Positions 13,544 through 22,963 of a stretch of DNA of 64,000 nt are shown piece after piece. The translations under genes were made by a program, and so were the position numbers. Below the pieces are notes generated by a model. It searched no databases. It saw only the letters and a program-made list of their open reading frames with translations, and was not told the DNA's origin. Within the stretch, counting starts at the first letter, position 1, and the number at the start of each line of letters is the position of its first letter. This DNA is from Thiomargarita sp. (lineage in GTDB: Bacteria; Pseudomonadota; Gammaproteobacteria; Beggiatoales; Beggiatoaceae): the NCBI GenBank assembly GCA_022729575.1, contig DZAL01000001.1, positions 24,755 to 88,754 of the forward strand. The letters are read 5' to 3'.

Positions 13544-14944
13544 TTAAGTATTATTTTTACTCAGTCGTTGCATTTTACTATATAAGGTAGTGCGGTTAAT
13601 ACCTAATAATCGTGCGGCTTGACTTAAATTACCCTGACTGAGTTTTAAAGCTACATTGATATAACTACGCTCCCGCTCTAATAACACTTCGTCTAAGCCA
13701 AAATCGCCTTGTTGCAAGTGTCGGGCGATAGCTTCGTTAGAATCAATTTCGTGCATATTTTCAGTCTCAATGCTGGCTTCCAATTCTGGCTCTAGTTGAA
13801 GTTGAGTGATTAACTGGCCGGGATATTTGGCACCTAGTCGTATTACAATATTTCGTAATTCTCGCACGTTACCAGGAAAACCGTAATTCATCCATGCTTC
13901 TTTGGCTTCGGTATCGAATTGAAATAACGTACCCATGTCCGCATAAAATTCTTGAAAATTCTTTAAGAGCAATAATTTATCTTCACTACGTTCATGTAGA
14001 GGAGGTACTTTGATAGTCAACACACTGAGACGGTGATATAAGTCGGTACGAAATTGTCCACTGCGGACTTCCTCGCGCAATTCACGATTGGTAGAAGCGA
14101 TGATTCGCGCCGAGGAGTTGCGTACTTTGGTTTCTCCTAAGCGATAATATTCGCCATTTTCTAGCACTCGTAATAATTTGGCCTGCAATGGTAATGGCAA
14201 CTCGCCAATTTCATCCAAAATGAGAGTGCCTTGATTCGCTTCTTCAAAAAAACCAGAGCGTGCGGTATTAGCACCCGTAAAAGCTCCTTTGGCATGTCCA
14301 AATAACTGAGCTTCCAACAATTCTATAGTAAATGCCGCGCAGTTAAGGGTAAGACATGGCAGATTGGCACGTTGGCTTTGAATATGTAAGCATTGAGCGA
14401 CTAATTCTTTGCCGGTACCTGACTCACCTTGAATGAGCACGGAAAATGGTGAGTTGGCAAATTGTTGGATTTGTGCTCGCAACGTTTCCATCGCCGGACT
14501 TTTGCCAATCAAACCACATTCTTTCTGCTTCACTTGAGGTTTATGTTGCTCGGCTTCAAAAATCATTAGCTGATGTTTGAGACGAGTTTTGAGTAATCCT
14601 ATATCACATGGTTTAGGAATAAAATCCACCGCGCCCAAGGTTAACGCATGTCGGACATTTTCCTGAGTATCTTGACCTGAGAGAATCAGGATTTTGATGG
14701 CAGGATTAAAAGTCAGTAACTCCGACACTAACATAAACCCTTCGGCCGGGCTATGCGGGCTTGGTGGTAAACCTAAGTCGATGAGGGCCAAATTGGGTAA
14801 TATCGGTAACGTATAAAGCAAGCGTTTAGCTTCCTCACGAGTAGCTACCACATGCACCAAAAAACTATCTTTTAATACAAAAGCTAATGATTCACTAATC
14901 AAAGGATCATCATCAACCAACAATAAGCTGGGTAGATCAGCCAT
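13544..14944 (-). CDS. NtrC-family sigma-54 response regulator
   Basis: A receiver domain (1-125) has Asp11-13 and phospho-acceptor Asp56 in ALIDLGLPP. The AAA+ domain has Walker A GESGTGKE (173-180) and the sigma-54 contact loop GAFTGA (220-225), followed by LILDEIGELPL. A Fis-type HTH closes the protein (NLSQAARLLGINRTTLYSKM). The receiver resembles that of the PEP-CTERM-associated regulators (SLAF-LKD, PHSPAEGF, GAVDFIPKP). It would activate RpoN promoters when phosphorylated by a kinase not adjacent here. Such promoters are seen in the small RNA array at 37.2-37.9 kb; a link is possible but unproven. Confidence 0.92.
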   Translation of the reverse strand: MADLPSLLLVDDDPLISESLAFVLKDSFLVHVVATREEAKRLLYTLPILPNLALIDLGLPPSPHSPAEGFMLVSELLTFNPAIKILILSGQDTQENVRHALTLGAVDFIPKPCDIGLLKTRLKHQLMIFEAEQHKPQVKQKECGLIGKSPAMETLRAQIQQFANSPFSVLIQGESGTGKELVAQCLHIQSQRANLPCLTLNCAAFTIELLEAQLFGHAKGAFTGANTARSGFFEEANQGTLILDEIGELPLPLQAKLLRVLENGEYYRLGETKVRNSSARIIASTNRELREEVRSGQFRTDLYHRLSVLTIKVPPLHERSEDKLLLLKNFQEFYADMGTLFQFDTEAKEAWMNYGFPGNVRELRNIVIRLGAKYPGQLITQLQLEPELEASIETENMHEIDSNEAIARHLQQGDFGLDEVLLERERSYINVALKLSQGNLSQAARLLGINRTTLYSKMQRLSKNNT

Positions 14945-15169
14945 AACTTTGTCATATCCTATAGGGCAGGGAGTAAAAGAATTAGGATTTATGCCTAATC
15001 CATCATCACTTCTCGACTGTTCAAAATGTTCTGAAAGTTGCCGGGAGCGTTAAGTTGATTAACCATAACTCACCGGTCTGAGTGCGTAACGCCTATTTTT
15101 TAGATTGAATTTAACTGGGCAAAGTAAAAATCGGTCGGTAAAGGGAGTCTTGTAAACTTAACATTCTCA

Positions 15170-15413
15170 CTCACCTTACGCACGGTTAACTCAACCACCC
15201 CCTACCCCTCCTTGGTAAGGAGGGGAGTAAGCACCCTCACCTTACGCACGGTTAACTCAACCACCCCCTACCCCTCCTTGGTAAGGAGGGGAGTAAGCGC
15301 CAACTGCGTTAGCCGGCTCGACTCCCCGCCTTAATAAGGAGGGGCTGGGGGTGGTCTCGACTCCCCGCCTTAGCCAGGAGGGGCGGGCTAGGGGTGGTTG
15401 TGCGTAAGGTGAG
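15170..15413. repeat. Family B element array with CTCACCTTACGCAC termini
   Basis: The 14-bp end CTCACCTTACGCAC is at 15170-15183, again in the same orientation at 15236-15249 (66-bp tandem unit), and inverted as GTGCGTAAGGTGAG at 15400-15413. Inside are several CCCCTCCTTGGTAAGGAGGGG-like hairpins. The array ends 3 bp before the metF stop. The rest of 14945-15169 shows no gene. Confidence 0.85.
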
Positions 15414-15416
15414 TTA

Positions 15417-16256
15417 TCATAATCCTAGACGTTTTGCAATCGACAAAATTAGGGTAGCTTGGTTAAGGGTGTAAAAATGCAGGCCCGGGGCTCCCCCTGC
15501 CAATAATTGTTCACACAATTTAGTCACCACGGCTAAACCAAACTCTTGCAAACCTTCTTTGTCGTTTTCTAGCTCCTTGAGCCGGAATCGTAACCACCGT
15601 GGAATTTCGGCGCCACAAGTATCTGAAAACCGAGCCAATTGTTCAAAATTACTAATCGGCATAATCCCTGGCACAATGGGAATTGTCACCTCACGTTGTG
15701 CACAACTATCGAGAAAGCGAAAATAGGCATCTGGGTTATAAAAATATTGAGTAATCGCACTATTGGCCCCCGCGTCCACCTTTTGTTTGAAATAGTCTAA
15801 GTCTTCTTTAGGACTACGGGCTTGAGGATGAAATTCGGGATAAGCGGCGACTTCAATCTGAAAATGTGTCCCCGTTTCTTCACGAATAAAGCTAACAAGT
15901 TGATTAGCATGCGAAAATTCACCTAAACTGCCCGCCCAACCGGAGGGTTTATCACCGCGTAAAGCAACTATTCTCTGTATTCCTTGCGCTTGATAATCGT
16001 GCAATAAATTGCGAATATTCTCCTTCGTACTACCAATACAGGATAAATGCGGTGCTGCCGCTACGCTAGAATGTTGCTGAATGTCAACCACCGTTTCAAT
16101 CGTTTTTTCTTGAGTGGAGCCACCTGCACCAAATGTCACAGAAAAAAAAGCGGGGTTTAATACTAATAACTGATTACGAGTTTGGCGTAACTTTATCATG
16201 CCTTGCTCAGTACGTGGGGGGAAAAATTCACAACTAATCGTTAAATGTGCTGTCAT
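15417..16256 (-). CDS. metF: 5,10-methylenetetrahydrofolate reductase MetF
   Basis: This cytosolic flavoenzyme reduces methylene-THF to methyl-THF for methionine synthesis. The protein shows the family TIM-barrel signatures: SCEFFPPRT at the start, FFSVTFGAGGST, HLSCIG, ALRGD, YPEFHP, GANSAITQYFYN and PGIMPI. Full length at 279 residues. I chose ATG 16256 rather than the upstream start at 16319 because the family begins with this short strand (MTAHLTISCEFFPP). No SAM-type riboswitch was recognised upstream. Confidence 0.95.
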   Translation of the reverse strand: MTAHLTISCEFFPPRTEQGMIKLRQTRNQLLVLNPAFFSVTFGAGGSTQEKTIETVVDIQQHSSVAAAPHLSCIGSTKENIRNLLHDYQAQGIQRIVALRGDKPSGWAGSLGEFSHANQLVSFIREETGTHFQIEVAAYPEFHPQARSPKEDLDYFKQKVDAGANSAITQYFYNPDAYFRFLDSCAQREVTIPIVPGIMPISNFEQLARFSDTCGAEIPRWLRFRLKELENDKEGLQEFGLAVVTKLCEQLLAGGAPGLHFYTLNQATLILSIAKRLGL

Positions 16257-16383
16257 AATAATTAATAGCGGATAGTGGATAGTTGTAGGTATTTTAAATA
16301 TTAGATAGACTAATAGCAATTAAGAATTACAAATTTTGGTAGTCCTGCATTCAGTAGTGATAACCCGCACAACTTGAAAAACC

Positions 16384-16482
16384 AAATAAATGGGGTTGGA
16401 GTCCGGAATTTATTCCGTGGTAGACTTGATAACTTTCCACCAATTGACAGATTTCTCGGAATAAATTCCGGACTCCAATTTC
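16384..16482. repeat. Long inverted repeat TTGGAGTCCGGAATTTATTC
   Basis: TTGGAGTCCGGAATTTATTC-CG and its inverted copy (CGGAATAAATTCCGGACTCC-AA) are about 50 bp apart. The outer GTTGGAGTCC is shared with family A, so this is a related mosaic element. The wider stretch 16257-16822 is AT-rich, holds TTAATTC repeated four times near 16760-16785, and shows no gene; an amiC promoter is likely within it. Confidence 0.75.
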
Positions 16483-16822
16483 ATCGAAGAATGGCTCGGT
16501 ATTATCACTAAAATTTTCTGTAGGATTCAAATTTTTAATTGTTAGTTTTTAATTTTTAAATGATAGCGCCCATAACAGCCATAAATATGAACTAAATTTA
16601 AATTTCAAATGATACTTTCTAGCGTCATCGCTTAAAATTTTCTTTCTAATATAACAATGGCTATTAATTATATCAATTTATATCAATTCATGTCATAGCT
16701 ACCTGGCTTAGTATTTGAAAGTACATGAAATGATGAAGAGTTTTTTAGCAACCATTAATTCTTAATTCTTAATTCTTAATTCTATTATTCATTGAATCCA
16801 TTATCAACTATCAACTACAAAT

Positions 16823-18085
16823 ATGCGATTACTATTCACTTTGGGTTTAATCATTTATTCTTGCAGTATATCGGCTAACTCAACTAAAATCAATGATATA
16901 CAATTTTCAGAATCTACTCCACAAAGTACCCGTTTAATTTTTGACCTATCGGCACCGATCACTCATAACGTGTTTACCCTTCCAACACCAGATCGATTAG
17001 TAATAGATTTAAAAAATGTCCTGTTGTCTAAGGACCTGGAAGTAATACCTCATCCTCAGTCGTTGATAAAAAAAATCCGTAGCGCAGTGCGTAATGACAA
17101 TGACTTACGGGTAGTGTTAGACTTAAACAAAACAATACATACTAAAAGTTTTTTACTGAAACCCACTGGTAAATACGGTTATCGCCTGGTAATAGAAATG
17201 AGCACTTCTCAATCTCCTCGTGCCACCACTGCTCTCTCTTCCTCCTTGAATAAAGCTTTGGTTAATTTATCGGCTTTCTCTTCTAACCTATTACCGGAGG
17301 CGATTCATACCGTTACCCCAGTCACGCCGCTAGAAAATAAACCTGTGGCTATGGAAACGCTGATTTCTACCAGAGAAATTTTGATAGCCATTGATGCCGG
17401 TCATGGCGGCATTGATTCGGGTACCGTGGGCCAAAATGGTACTTTAGAAAAAGCAGTGGTGTTAGGTATCGCCACCGACTTAGCGACACAGCTCGAAACG
17501 GAACCGGGAATGCGTCCCTTTTTGATTCGCAACGGTGATTATTTTTTAGAATTACGACGACGAGTAGAATTGGCGCGTGAATACCAGGCGGATTTATTTG
17601 TTTCCATTCACGCCGATGCGTACCCTGACAGTAGTCGTATCAACGGCTCTTCAGTTTATATGTTATCACAAAGTGGCGCCAGTAGTGAAGCCGCACAGTG
17701 GTTGGCCGATAAAGAAAATTCCGCCGATTTATTGGGAGGCATTACTCTCAATGACAAAGATGAATTATTAGCGTCGGTGTTGATTAATTTATCGCAAGCG
17801 GGTACTTTGGAAGCTAGTGCGTTGGTTGGTAACAGTGTGTTGAAAACGTTGAAGACCGTAGGGAATAACCATTTTACTTCGGTCCAACGAGCGAATTTTA
17901 TGGTTTTACGTTCCCCGGAAATTCCTTCCATTCTAATAGAGACCTCTTTTCTTTCAAATTCTGACGATGAAAAAAAATTGAACGATTCTGAGTATCGTTG
18001 GCAAATTGCGCAGGCGATTTTAGCAGGAATCCGTGAATACTTTGCGGTTCATCCTCCTCTCCATAAAGTGGTCGCGCATCGTTAA
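16823..18085 (+). CDS. amiC: N-acetylmuramoyl-L-alanine amidase, AmiC type
   Basis: A signal peptide (1-18) is followed by an AMIN domain (about 22-130), which localises the protein to septal peptidoglycan. A Ser/Pro-rich linker leads to an Amidase_3 domain (about 187-410). Zinc ligands are in DAGHGG, NGTLEKAV and SIHADA, with the catalytic Glu in ILIETSFLSN. The family cleaves the amide between MurNAc and L-Ala to separate daughter cells. At 420 residues it is full length. The usual neighbour mutL is not in the window. Confidence 0.93.
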   Translation: MRLLFTLGLIIYSCSISANSTKINDIQFSESTPQSTRLIFDLSAPITHNVFTLPTPDRLVIDLKNVLLSKDLEVIPHPQSLIKKIRSAVRNDNDLRVVLDLNKTIHTKSFLLKPTGKYGYRLVIEMSTSQSPRATTALSSSLNKALVNLSAFSSNLLPEAIHTVTPVTPLENKPVAMETLISTREILIAIDAGHGGIDSGTVGQNGTLEKAVVLGIATDLATQLETEPGMRPFLIRNGDYFLELRRRVELAREYQADLFVSIHADAYPDSSRINGSSVYMLSQSGASSEAAQWLADKENSADLLGGITLNDKDELLASVLINLSQAGTLEASALVGNSVLKTLKTVGNNHFTSVQRANFMVLRSPEIPSILIETSFLSNSDDEKKLNDSEYRWQIAQAILAGIREYFAVHPPLHKVVAHR

Positions 18086-18096
18086 ATCGATGATAA

Positions 18097-18167
18097 CTAC
18101 TGAAGCCGAAATTCGGCGGTATTTTCCCTCCCAGAGGGAGAAAGAATATACGAAAAAATTTCTGCTT
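18097..18167. mobile_element. Degraded copy of the 1232-1333 MITE
   Basis: ACTACTGAAGCCGAAATTC and AATTTCTGCTT arms with the GGTATTTTCCCTC...AGAGGGAG core match the element at 1232-1333. The core is shortened and the right end is cut at 18167 where the next repeat begins. It lies 11 bp after the amiC stop. Confidence 0.65.
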
Positions 18168-18169
18168 AT

Positions 18170-18285
18170 CTCGTTCCCACGCGCCAGCGTGGGAATGCCG
18201 TCGGGACGCGCCAGCGTCCCTTTCTCGCAACGCTGGCGCGTTGCTCACGGCATTCCCACGCTGGCGCGTTGCTCACGGCAACGAG
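18170..18285. repeat. Family C palindromic repeat (CTCGTTCCCACGCGCCAGCG)
   Basis: CTCGTTCCCACGC(GCCAGCGTGGGAATGCC) returns in inverted form as GGCATTCCCACGCTGGCGCG ... CAACGAG, with an inner GGGACGCGCCAGCGTCCC hairpin. It is GC-rich compared with its surroundings. An 18-bp tandem repeat, AAGGATACTTTATAAAAT twice, follows at about 18301-18336 and covers the stop of the channel gene. Confidence 0.8.
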
Positions 18286-18327
18286 AAGAAAACCGACGAT
18301 AAGGATACTTTATAAAATAAGGATACT

Positions 18328-21300
18328 TTATAAAATTTGGCTTGGAGAATCTTTGGTCAAGTCAACCATTAACTGTGATTGTGTTGGAATATGAATATTT
18401 TCCACCTTAAAGCGTTCCCAAATTTTCGACAATACATTGGATCCAACTTGGAGAAAATTAGTCGTTTTGAGATCGATAAAATAATCGAGGCGAAATTTCA
18501 TCGCCAACTCGGTAAACTCAGCTACGTACACCTTAAACGGGGGTTTAGTAAGTACCTGTGGGGTTTGTTCTAACACGCCAATCAAAATTTTAATCACGAC
18601 TTGAGGGTCCGCCTCGTAGCTGGCATTGATATTCAAAGTTATTCGCCGCAAAGTATTATGGCTGGTCCAATTGACAAAAATGCGCGAAATGACCTCAGAA
18701 TTAGGTATAACCACGGCCTGACTTTCGAAAGTCTCGACCGTTAAAGAACGAATGCCAATTCGCCCCACCGTGCCATAATAATTAGCTACATTGACCAGGT
18801 CGCCATGGCGTAAAGGACGTTCGACGAGGAGTAAAATACCACTGATGAAATTATTAATGAGGTCCCGCAAACCAAAACCGATACCAACCCCGATCGCCCC
18901 GGCAAATACGGTCAACGTAGTAAGATTGACACCAATAATCTTTAAAGCAATGAGCAGTCCAATTAGCATCACGGTATATTGAGTAAAGACGGATAAACTC
19001 TGTTTAACGCTGGTATCACTAACATTCTGATATACCCATTGATAAGAAATTTGGCGTGACCAGCCGCTAAGCCAAAAAACTACCCACAACACAAAAAACG
19101 AGAGCAAGACATTCCCGATGGTAATTGGTTGGTCACCCAAGTTCAATAAGGAATACTTGAGAAAAGCGGTGATACCCTGTTGCACGGCGACATCGGAATA
19201 CCAACCGTTGAGCCAAGCCAGCGTTAGTACAGCTAAGACGATCGTAGCCAATTCCACCAGTTTATGAACTAATGGAATTAGACTCTCGACCCATAAAATA
19301 GCCATGCGGTAATGCGCTGTAGCTATTCGTTTCCACCAATTCATCAAATCCGTGACTAAGCCTCTGACAATTAACCAACCCGTGAGTACCAATAACAACA
19401 AACTTAAATGTTTGGCCAGATTCCATCCTAGATTAATATAACCCACCAATCCTAACAGCGCTACCAAGGCCACTAGAAGAGGAATAAGGAAAGTAAACAG
19501 CGACAGCAAAAATCCGCCCGACGCTTCGCTTTCGCTATGGTGGGTCTGCCACTGTGTTAATAAGAGCTTACGAAATTGCCAGAACGGCCACACGATTAGC
19601 AATAACGCCAACATAAATAACGTATCAATCAAATCACGAGTAATCAAAGAGACTTTTAACGCATAACCTTCCTGTTCAACGTGTACCAGAGCGGTAATCA
19701 TTACTAACAGTCCTAAACCAATCACGCTCATTCGGATTAACCAGGGCCGTTTCACTTGAATCGAACTCGCTAACTCAGGATCCGCTACAAACATCAAAAT
19801 ACCATTGATAACTAATTTGATGCCCAAGCCTCCTAATACCAAAATGAGAATAAACATAACCGCTGCGCTGGCAGGTGCAACTAACCAGAGTAGGAGTAGA
19901 AACAGCCCAGTGAAGGCGATACTATTCACATTCAGTTGTAACAAACGCAATCCCAGCAAGCTACCATAGATGACAAAACTCCGGCGGGTCGCGGGGGCCT
20001 TCGCGGTTAAATTCTGACCACGCCATCTTAACACCCCCCACAATAACAGTAACCAGACCAACGCCAAGACACTGAAAATTTGCCAATTTTGCATGGTCGT
20101 TTGTTGCACTGCTTGTGTTAAACTTTGTTCGGTTAATTGCACTTGTTGCCAAAATAAACCGGGCAGGGGAGTGATTCCAGTGTTGAATAAAATTAGCCAT
20201 TCCGCAACGTCTTTAGGTAATTGGCGCACGCGAAACAGTGCTTGATGTAAAGTACTTTTATAAGTCTCCTCCAATTGTTTCTGTAATTCTTCGGCTTTAG
20301 TTTGCAATTTAGGAATTTCTGCTAATTCCTCACGTAAACTGGTGGTCAAAGTAGTTAGTACTTGCAAGGCTTGGGCACTATACTTAGCAGCTTCTTCATT
20401 ATTCAAAGTTTCACTGTTTTTCTTCAGCACGTCTAGTTGTTTGTCAAAGACTTGTATTTTGTCAGTCAATTCATTTTGTAACAGTGTTAATTCATCGGTT
20501 AAACTCCCCATACTGTTTAACAAATTTTGTAACACCGCGAGCGTTTGATAAATTTCGGCTGCTGCCGTTTTCTGCTGGCTAGTCGCTTGCCATTGTTGTA
20601 ACTGCTCACTCACATGCGCCATTTGTAAACGTCGTTTGACCTGTACCGCTCGCTCTTTAGCTTGTTGAATTTGAATTTTCAACAATCCACGTTGTGTGAT
20701 CGGGGCGGTGTCGGGAATAGCTTCTAATTGTTGCCGAAATTCTAAGGCTTGCGAAAAATATTGCTGTTGCTCTTGTTGCACTTGCGCTTCTAAAAATTGT
20801 TGCTGACGTTGTTGATACACCGCTTGCAGTTTTTGATTCCATTCCGTCAGAAGTTGCAATTGCTTTTCCGATTGTTCCAGTTTTTGCTTAGTTAGATTAA
20901 GATTTTGTTGATCCAATTCTAAATGTTGCGTTTGGAATTTAAGATCATTTTCAAAACCTGCAATAATCAACACCTGCACTTCCTTTTGCGCCGGGTCCGG
21001 CATCGCAGTTTTACGCAAAGTTTCTAATTTTTGTTGTTGCTCTTGTAGATTACGTTGTTGAGTCTCCAAAGTCGTGGCCATATTTTGAGTTTCTAACTTC
21101 GAATTTTCAATTTCAATGGCTGTGGTTTCGGCATTTAAAGCGGCTTGGTCGAGCATTTCGCGAAACGCTTCCGCGGTCACTTGAGTGGTTTCCAAACGGG
21201 CAATTTTATTAGGCAAGTCAGTTCGTTGCGATTTCAAGGCATCTTGAATATTCGCGATACTGGTTTGCATTTTTTGCAATCCCTGTTGTTGGTCTTGAAG

Positions 21301-22320
21301 TTGCTGTTGTTGCAGATGCGCGTTGATTTTATCATGCCATTGGATCGCAAATTTCAATCGATTAATGGCTGCTTGATAACGCTCTTCCAATACTTTAAGA
21401 TAAGCTGTTTGTACCGTGATGCCACTTTGCAATAAGCTAATTTGGCTTTTCACTTCCTCAATTTGGGCCGGTGTGGCCGGTGCAGTGGCATCAGCCGCCG
21501 GCACCGCGGTGTTTGGCGAGGTATCAGCAACTTGAGTAGCCGTGGCCACGGTACCTTTTTTCGACTCAGTTTTCGTGGCTACAGATTCGTCAGACAGTTG
21601 CTTAGATTTAGTCGAATTTGGAGTCGTGGCAGCCGGTGCGGTCTGCTCTTTCGCGGTGTCGGTTTGAGGTGCCGTGGTGGCAGTAGAACCTTTCTCGTCT
21701 TTATTTTTATCTGGGACCGTGGTTGCCGGTGACGGCTTCTGGTTTTTTTCAGGGGTGGCGGTCTTTGACTCCTTAACCTGGTCAACTATTGCTGACGTTT
21801 TAGATTCGGGCGTAGCAGGCGAATCTTTCTTGGTAGTTTTGGTCGTAGCAGATTTAGCTACTACTGCCTGGTCCGTGGTCTCGGGCGGCACCACGGGGAC
21901 GATCGCACTTAACCAACTGTTTAACAATTTTTGTTGTTCCGCTAAAGCCTGATTGAATTTTTCCAGTTGATTCTTGGTTTCTAGCCGTTCGGCTAGTGAG
22001 GCTTCAAGCGCCTTATTAGCAGTGTCCTTATCAGCGGCCGCTTGCTTTAAGGTTTCCTCAGTAAAAGTCGCTTTAGTTTCTTCCACGGTTTCCAATTGTT
22101 TCGCGAACTTGTCCCCTTCTAATTTCCAAACCTGACGTTCTTTGATTAAACTGGTTTGAGCTTGAGTGAGATTCTGCTGTTGTTTAGTCAACCACTCAGT
22201 AGTAAGGATAGTGGGCCAAGTTTCTGACGTTAAAGAATTATTTAACGTGGTATCGGCCCCTAGCAAAGAGTTAGGCCACAAATTTAGTCCTAACACAATA
22301 AGATAATAAGATAATCGCAT
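18328..22320 (-). CDS. Large mechanosensitive channel, MscK/KefA type
   Basis: This 1330-residue protein starts at ATG 22320 with a signal peptide (MRLSYYLIVLGLNLWPNS...). A very long periplasmic coiled-coil region (to about residue 720, Gln-rich) is followed by roughly ten hydrophobic segments. The final 270 residues are an MscS core: FAGAIGVGIGFGLRDLINNF, GDLVNV, VVIPNSEVIS and RRITLNINASYEADP. MscK-type channels release solutes on osmotic downshock. Odd feature: a low-complexity K/T/S/P/A-rich insert of about 130 residues (around 160-295) inside the coiled coil. Confidence 0.88.
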   Translation of the reverse strand: MRLSYYLIVLGLNLWPNSLLGADTTLNNSLTSETWPTILTTEWLTKQQQNLTQAQTSLIKERQVWKLEGDKFAKQLETVEETKATFTEETLKQAAADKDTANKALEASLAERLETKNQLEKFNQALAEQQKLLNSWLSAIVPVVPPETTDQAVVAKSATTKTTKKDSPATPESKTSAIVDQVKESKTATPEKNQKPSPATTVPDKNKDEKGSTATTAPQTDTAKEQTAPAATTPNSTKSKQLSDESVATKTESKKGTVATATQVADTSPNTAVPAADATAPATPAQIEEVKSQISLLQSGITVQTAYLKVLEERYQAAINRLKFAIQWHDKINAHLQQQQLQDQQQGLQKMQTSIANIQDALKSQRTDLPNKIARLETTQVTAEAFREMLDQAALNAETTAIEIENSKLETQNMATTLETQQRNLQEQQQKLETLRKTAMPDPAQKEVQVLIIAGFENDLKFQTQHLELDQQNLNLTKQKLEQSEKQLQLLTEWNQKLQAVYQQRQQQFLEAQVQQEQQQYFSQALEFRQQLEAIPDTAPITQRGLLKIQIQQAKERAVQVKRRLQMAHVSEQLQQWQATSQQKTAAAEIYQTLAVLQNLLNSMGSLTDELTLLQNELTDKIQVFDKQLDVLKKNSETLNNEEAAKYSAQALQVLTTLTTSLREELAEIPKLQTKAEELQKQLEETYKSTLHQALFRVRQLPKDVAEWLILFNTGITPLPGLFWQQVQLTEQSLTQAVQQTTMQNWQIFSVLALVWLLLLWGVLRWRGQNLTAKAPATRRSFVIYGSLLGLRLLQLNVNSIAFTGLFLLLLWLVAPASAAVMFILILVLGGLGIKLVINGILMFVADPELASSIQVKRPWLIRMSVIGLGLLVMITALVHVEQEGYALKVSLITRDLIDTLFMLALLLIVWPFWQFRKLLLTQWQTHHSESEASGGFLLSLFTFLIPLLVALVALLGLVGYINLGWNLAKHLSLLLLVLTGWLIVRGLVTDLMNWWKRIATAHYRMAILWVESLIPLVHKLVELATIVLAVLTLAWLNGWYSDVAVQQGITAFLKYSLLNLGDQPITIGNVLLSFFVLWVVFWLSGWSRQISYQWVYQNVSDTSVKQSLSVFTQYTVMLIGLLIALKIIGVNLTTLTVFAGAIGVGIGFGLRDLINNFISGILLLVERPLRHGDLVNVANYYGTVGRIGIRSLTVETFESQAVVIPNSEVISRIFVNWTSHNTLRRITLNINASYEADPQVVIKILIGVLEQTPQVLTKPPFKVYVAEFTELAMKFRLDYFIDLKTTNFLQVGSNVLSKIWERFKVENIHIPTQSQLMVDLTKDSPSQIL

Positions 22321-22433
22321 GGTGAATTTTTCCCTCAAAATGGTTAATAAAAGGAGTATGTTAGCAGTATTCTTAGTTAAACACAACTGTTTATCCAACT
22401 GGCTCAATAGCGTTGACTGCGGCTAATCAGTGG

Positions 22434-22545
22434 TAGTCCCTCTAAATTAATGGAGGTCTTAAAATTCAATGAGTTACCAAGGTTCAAAGTTTCCTAAACT
22501 TCAAAAGTTTAGGAAATTTAGCACTATTGGCTGGTAGGGTAATCA
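22434..22545. repeat. Family F repeat
   Basis: Modules GGTAGTCCCTC, TAATGGAGGTCTTAAAATTC, AATGAGTTACCAAGGTTCAA and the hairpin GTTTCCTAAAC...GTTTAGGAAA occur in the same order as at 36144 and 46620. From 22546 to 22963 no gene is visible: the sequence is AT-rich with TGCAC boxes near 22577-22605 and a probable promoter for the PAS protein. Confidence 0.75.
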
Positions 22546-22963
22546 GTTATCAACGCTAAAATTTATTATTCAGATTGCACATATTATTCATGTTGCACGT
22601 TAATTGCAAGTTAACTAATCATTAATCAATCAATATTGTGGCTACCAGTAAGCACACAGGTGATTTGCTGTTATAAGCAGGGCCGCTCAAGTTAAAAATA
22701 GTGCCTGTTGATTTGATGACAGTTGTTATTGTTATCAACAAACCGTCACTCTTGATTTAACCACAAACGTTAATTGGTCATTAATGATAACTTATTATAT
22801 TTACTAACTATCTTAGAGTAGATAATCTTGAGTAAAGCCGTTATGATGATTTCATCGATTTGGTTTAACCCATTATCATCTGAATTTTTTCAAATAGTTA
22901 CGATGAATGGTGAGTGACCCGGCTCACGAGAAAATGGAATCATTAATTGGTGAGGAGACTGTT

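Noticed and set aside
15170-15413. CRISPR array or attachment site
   Set aside because: The units are hairpins with terminal inverted repeats, irregular spacing and copies elsewhere in the window; this is a MITE array.
20342-21952. Several open frames antisense to the large channel gene
   Set aside because: They lie wholly within the strong MscK reading frame, overlap the low-complexity and coiled-coil parts, and have no ribosome sites or recognisable domains.
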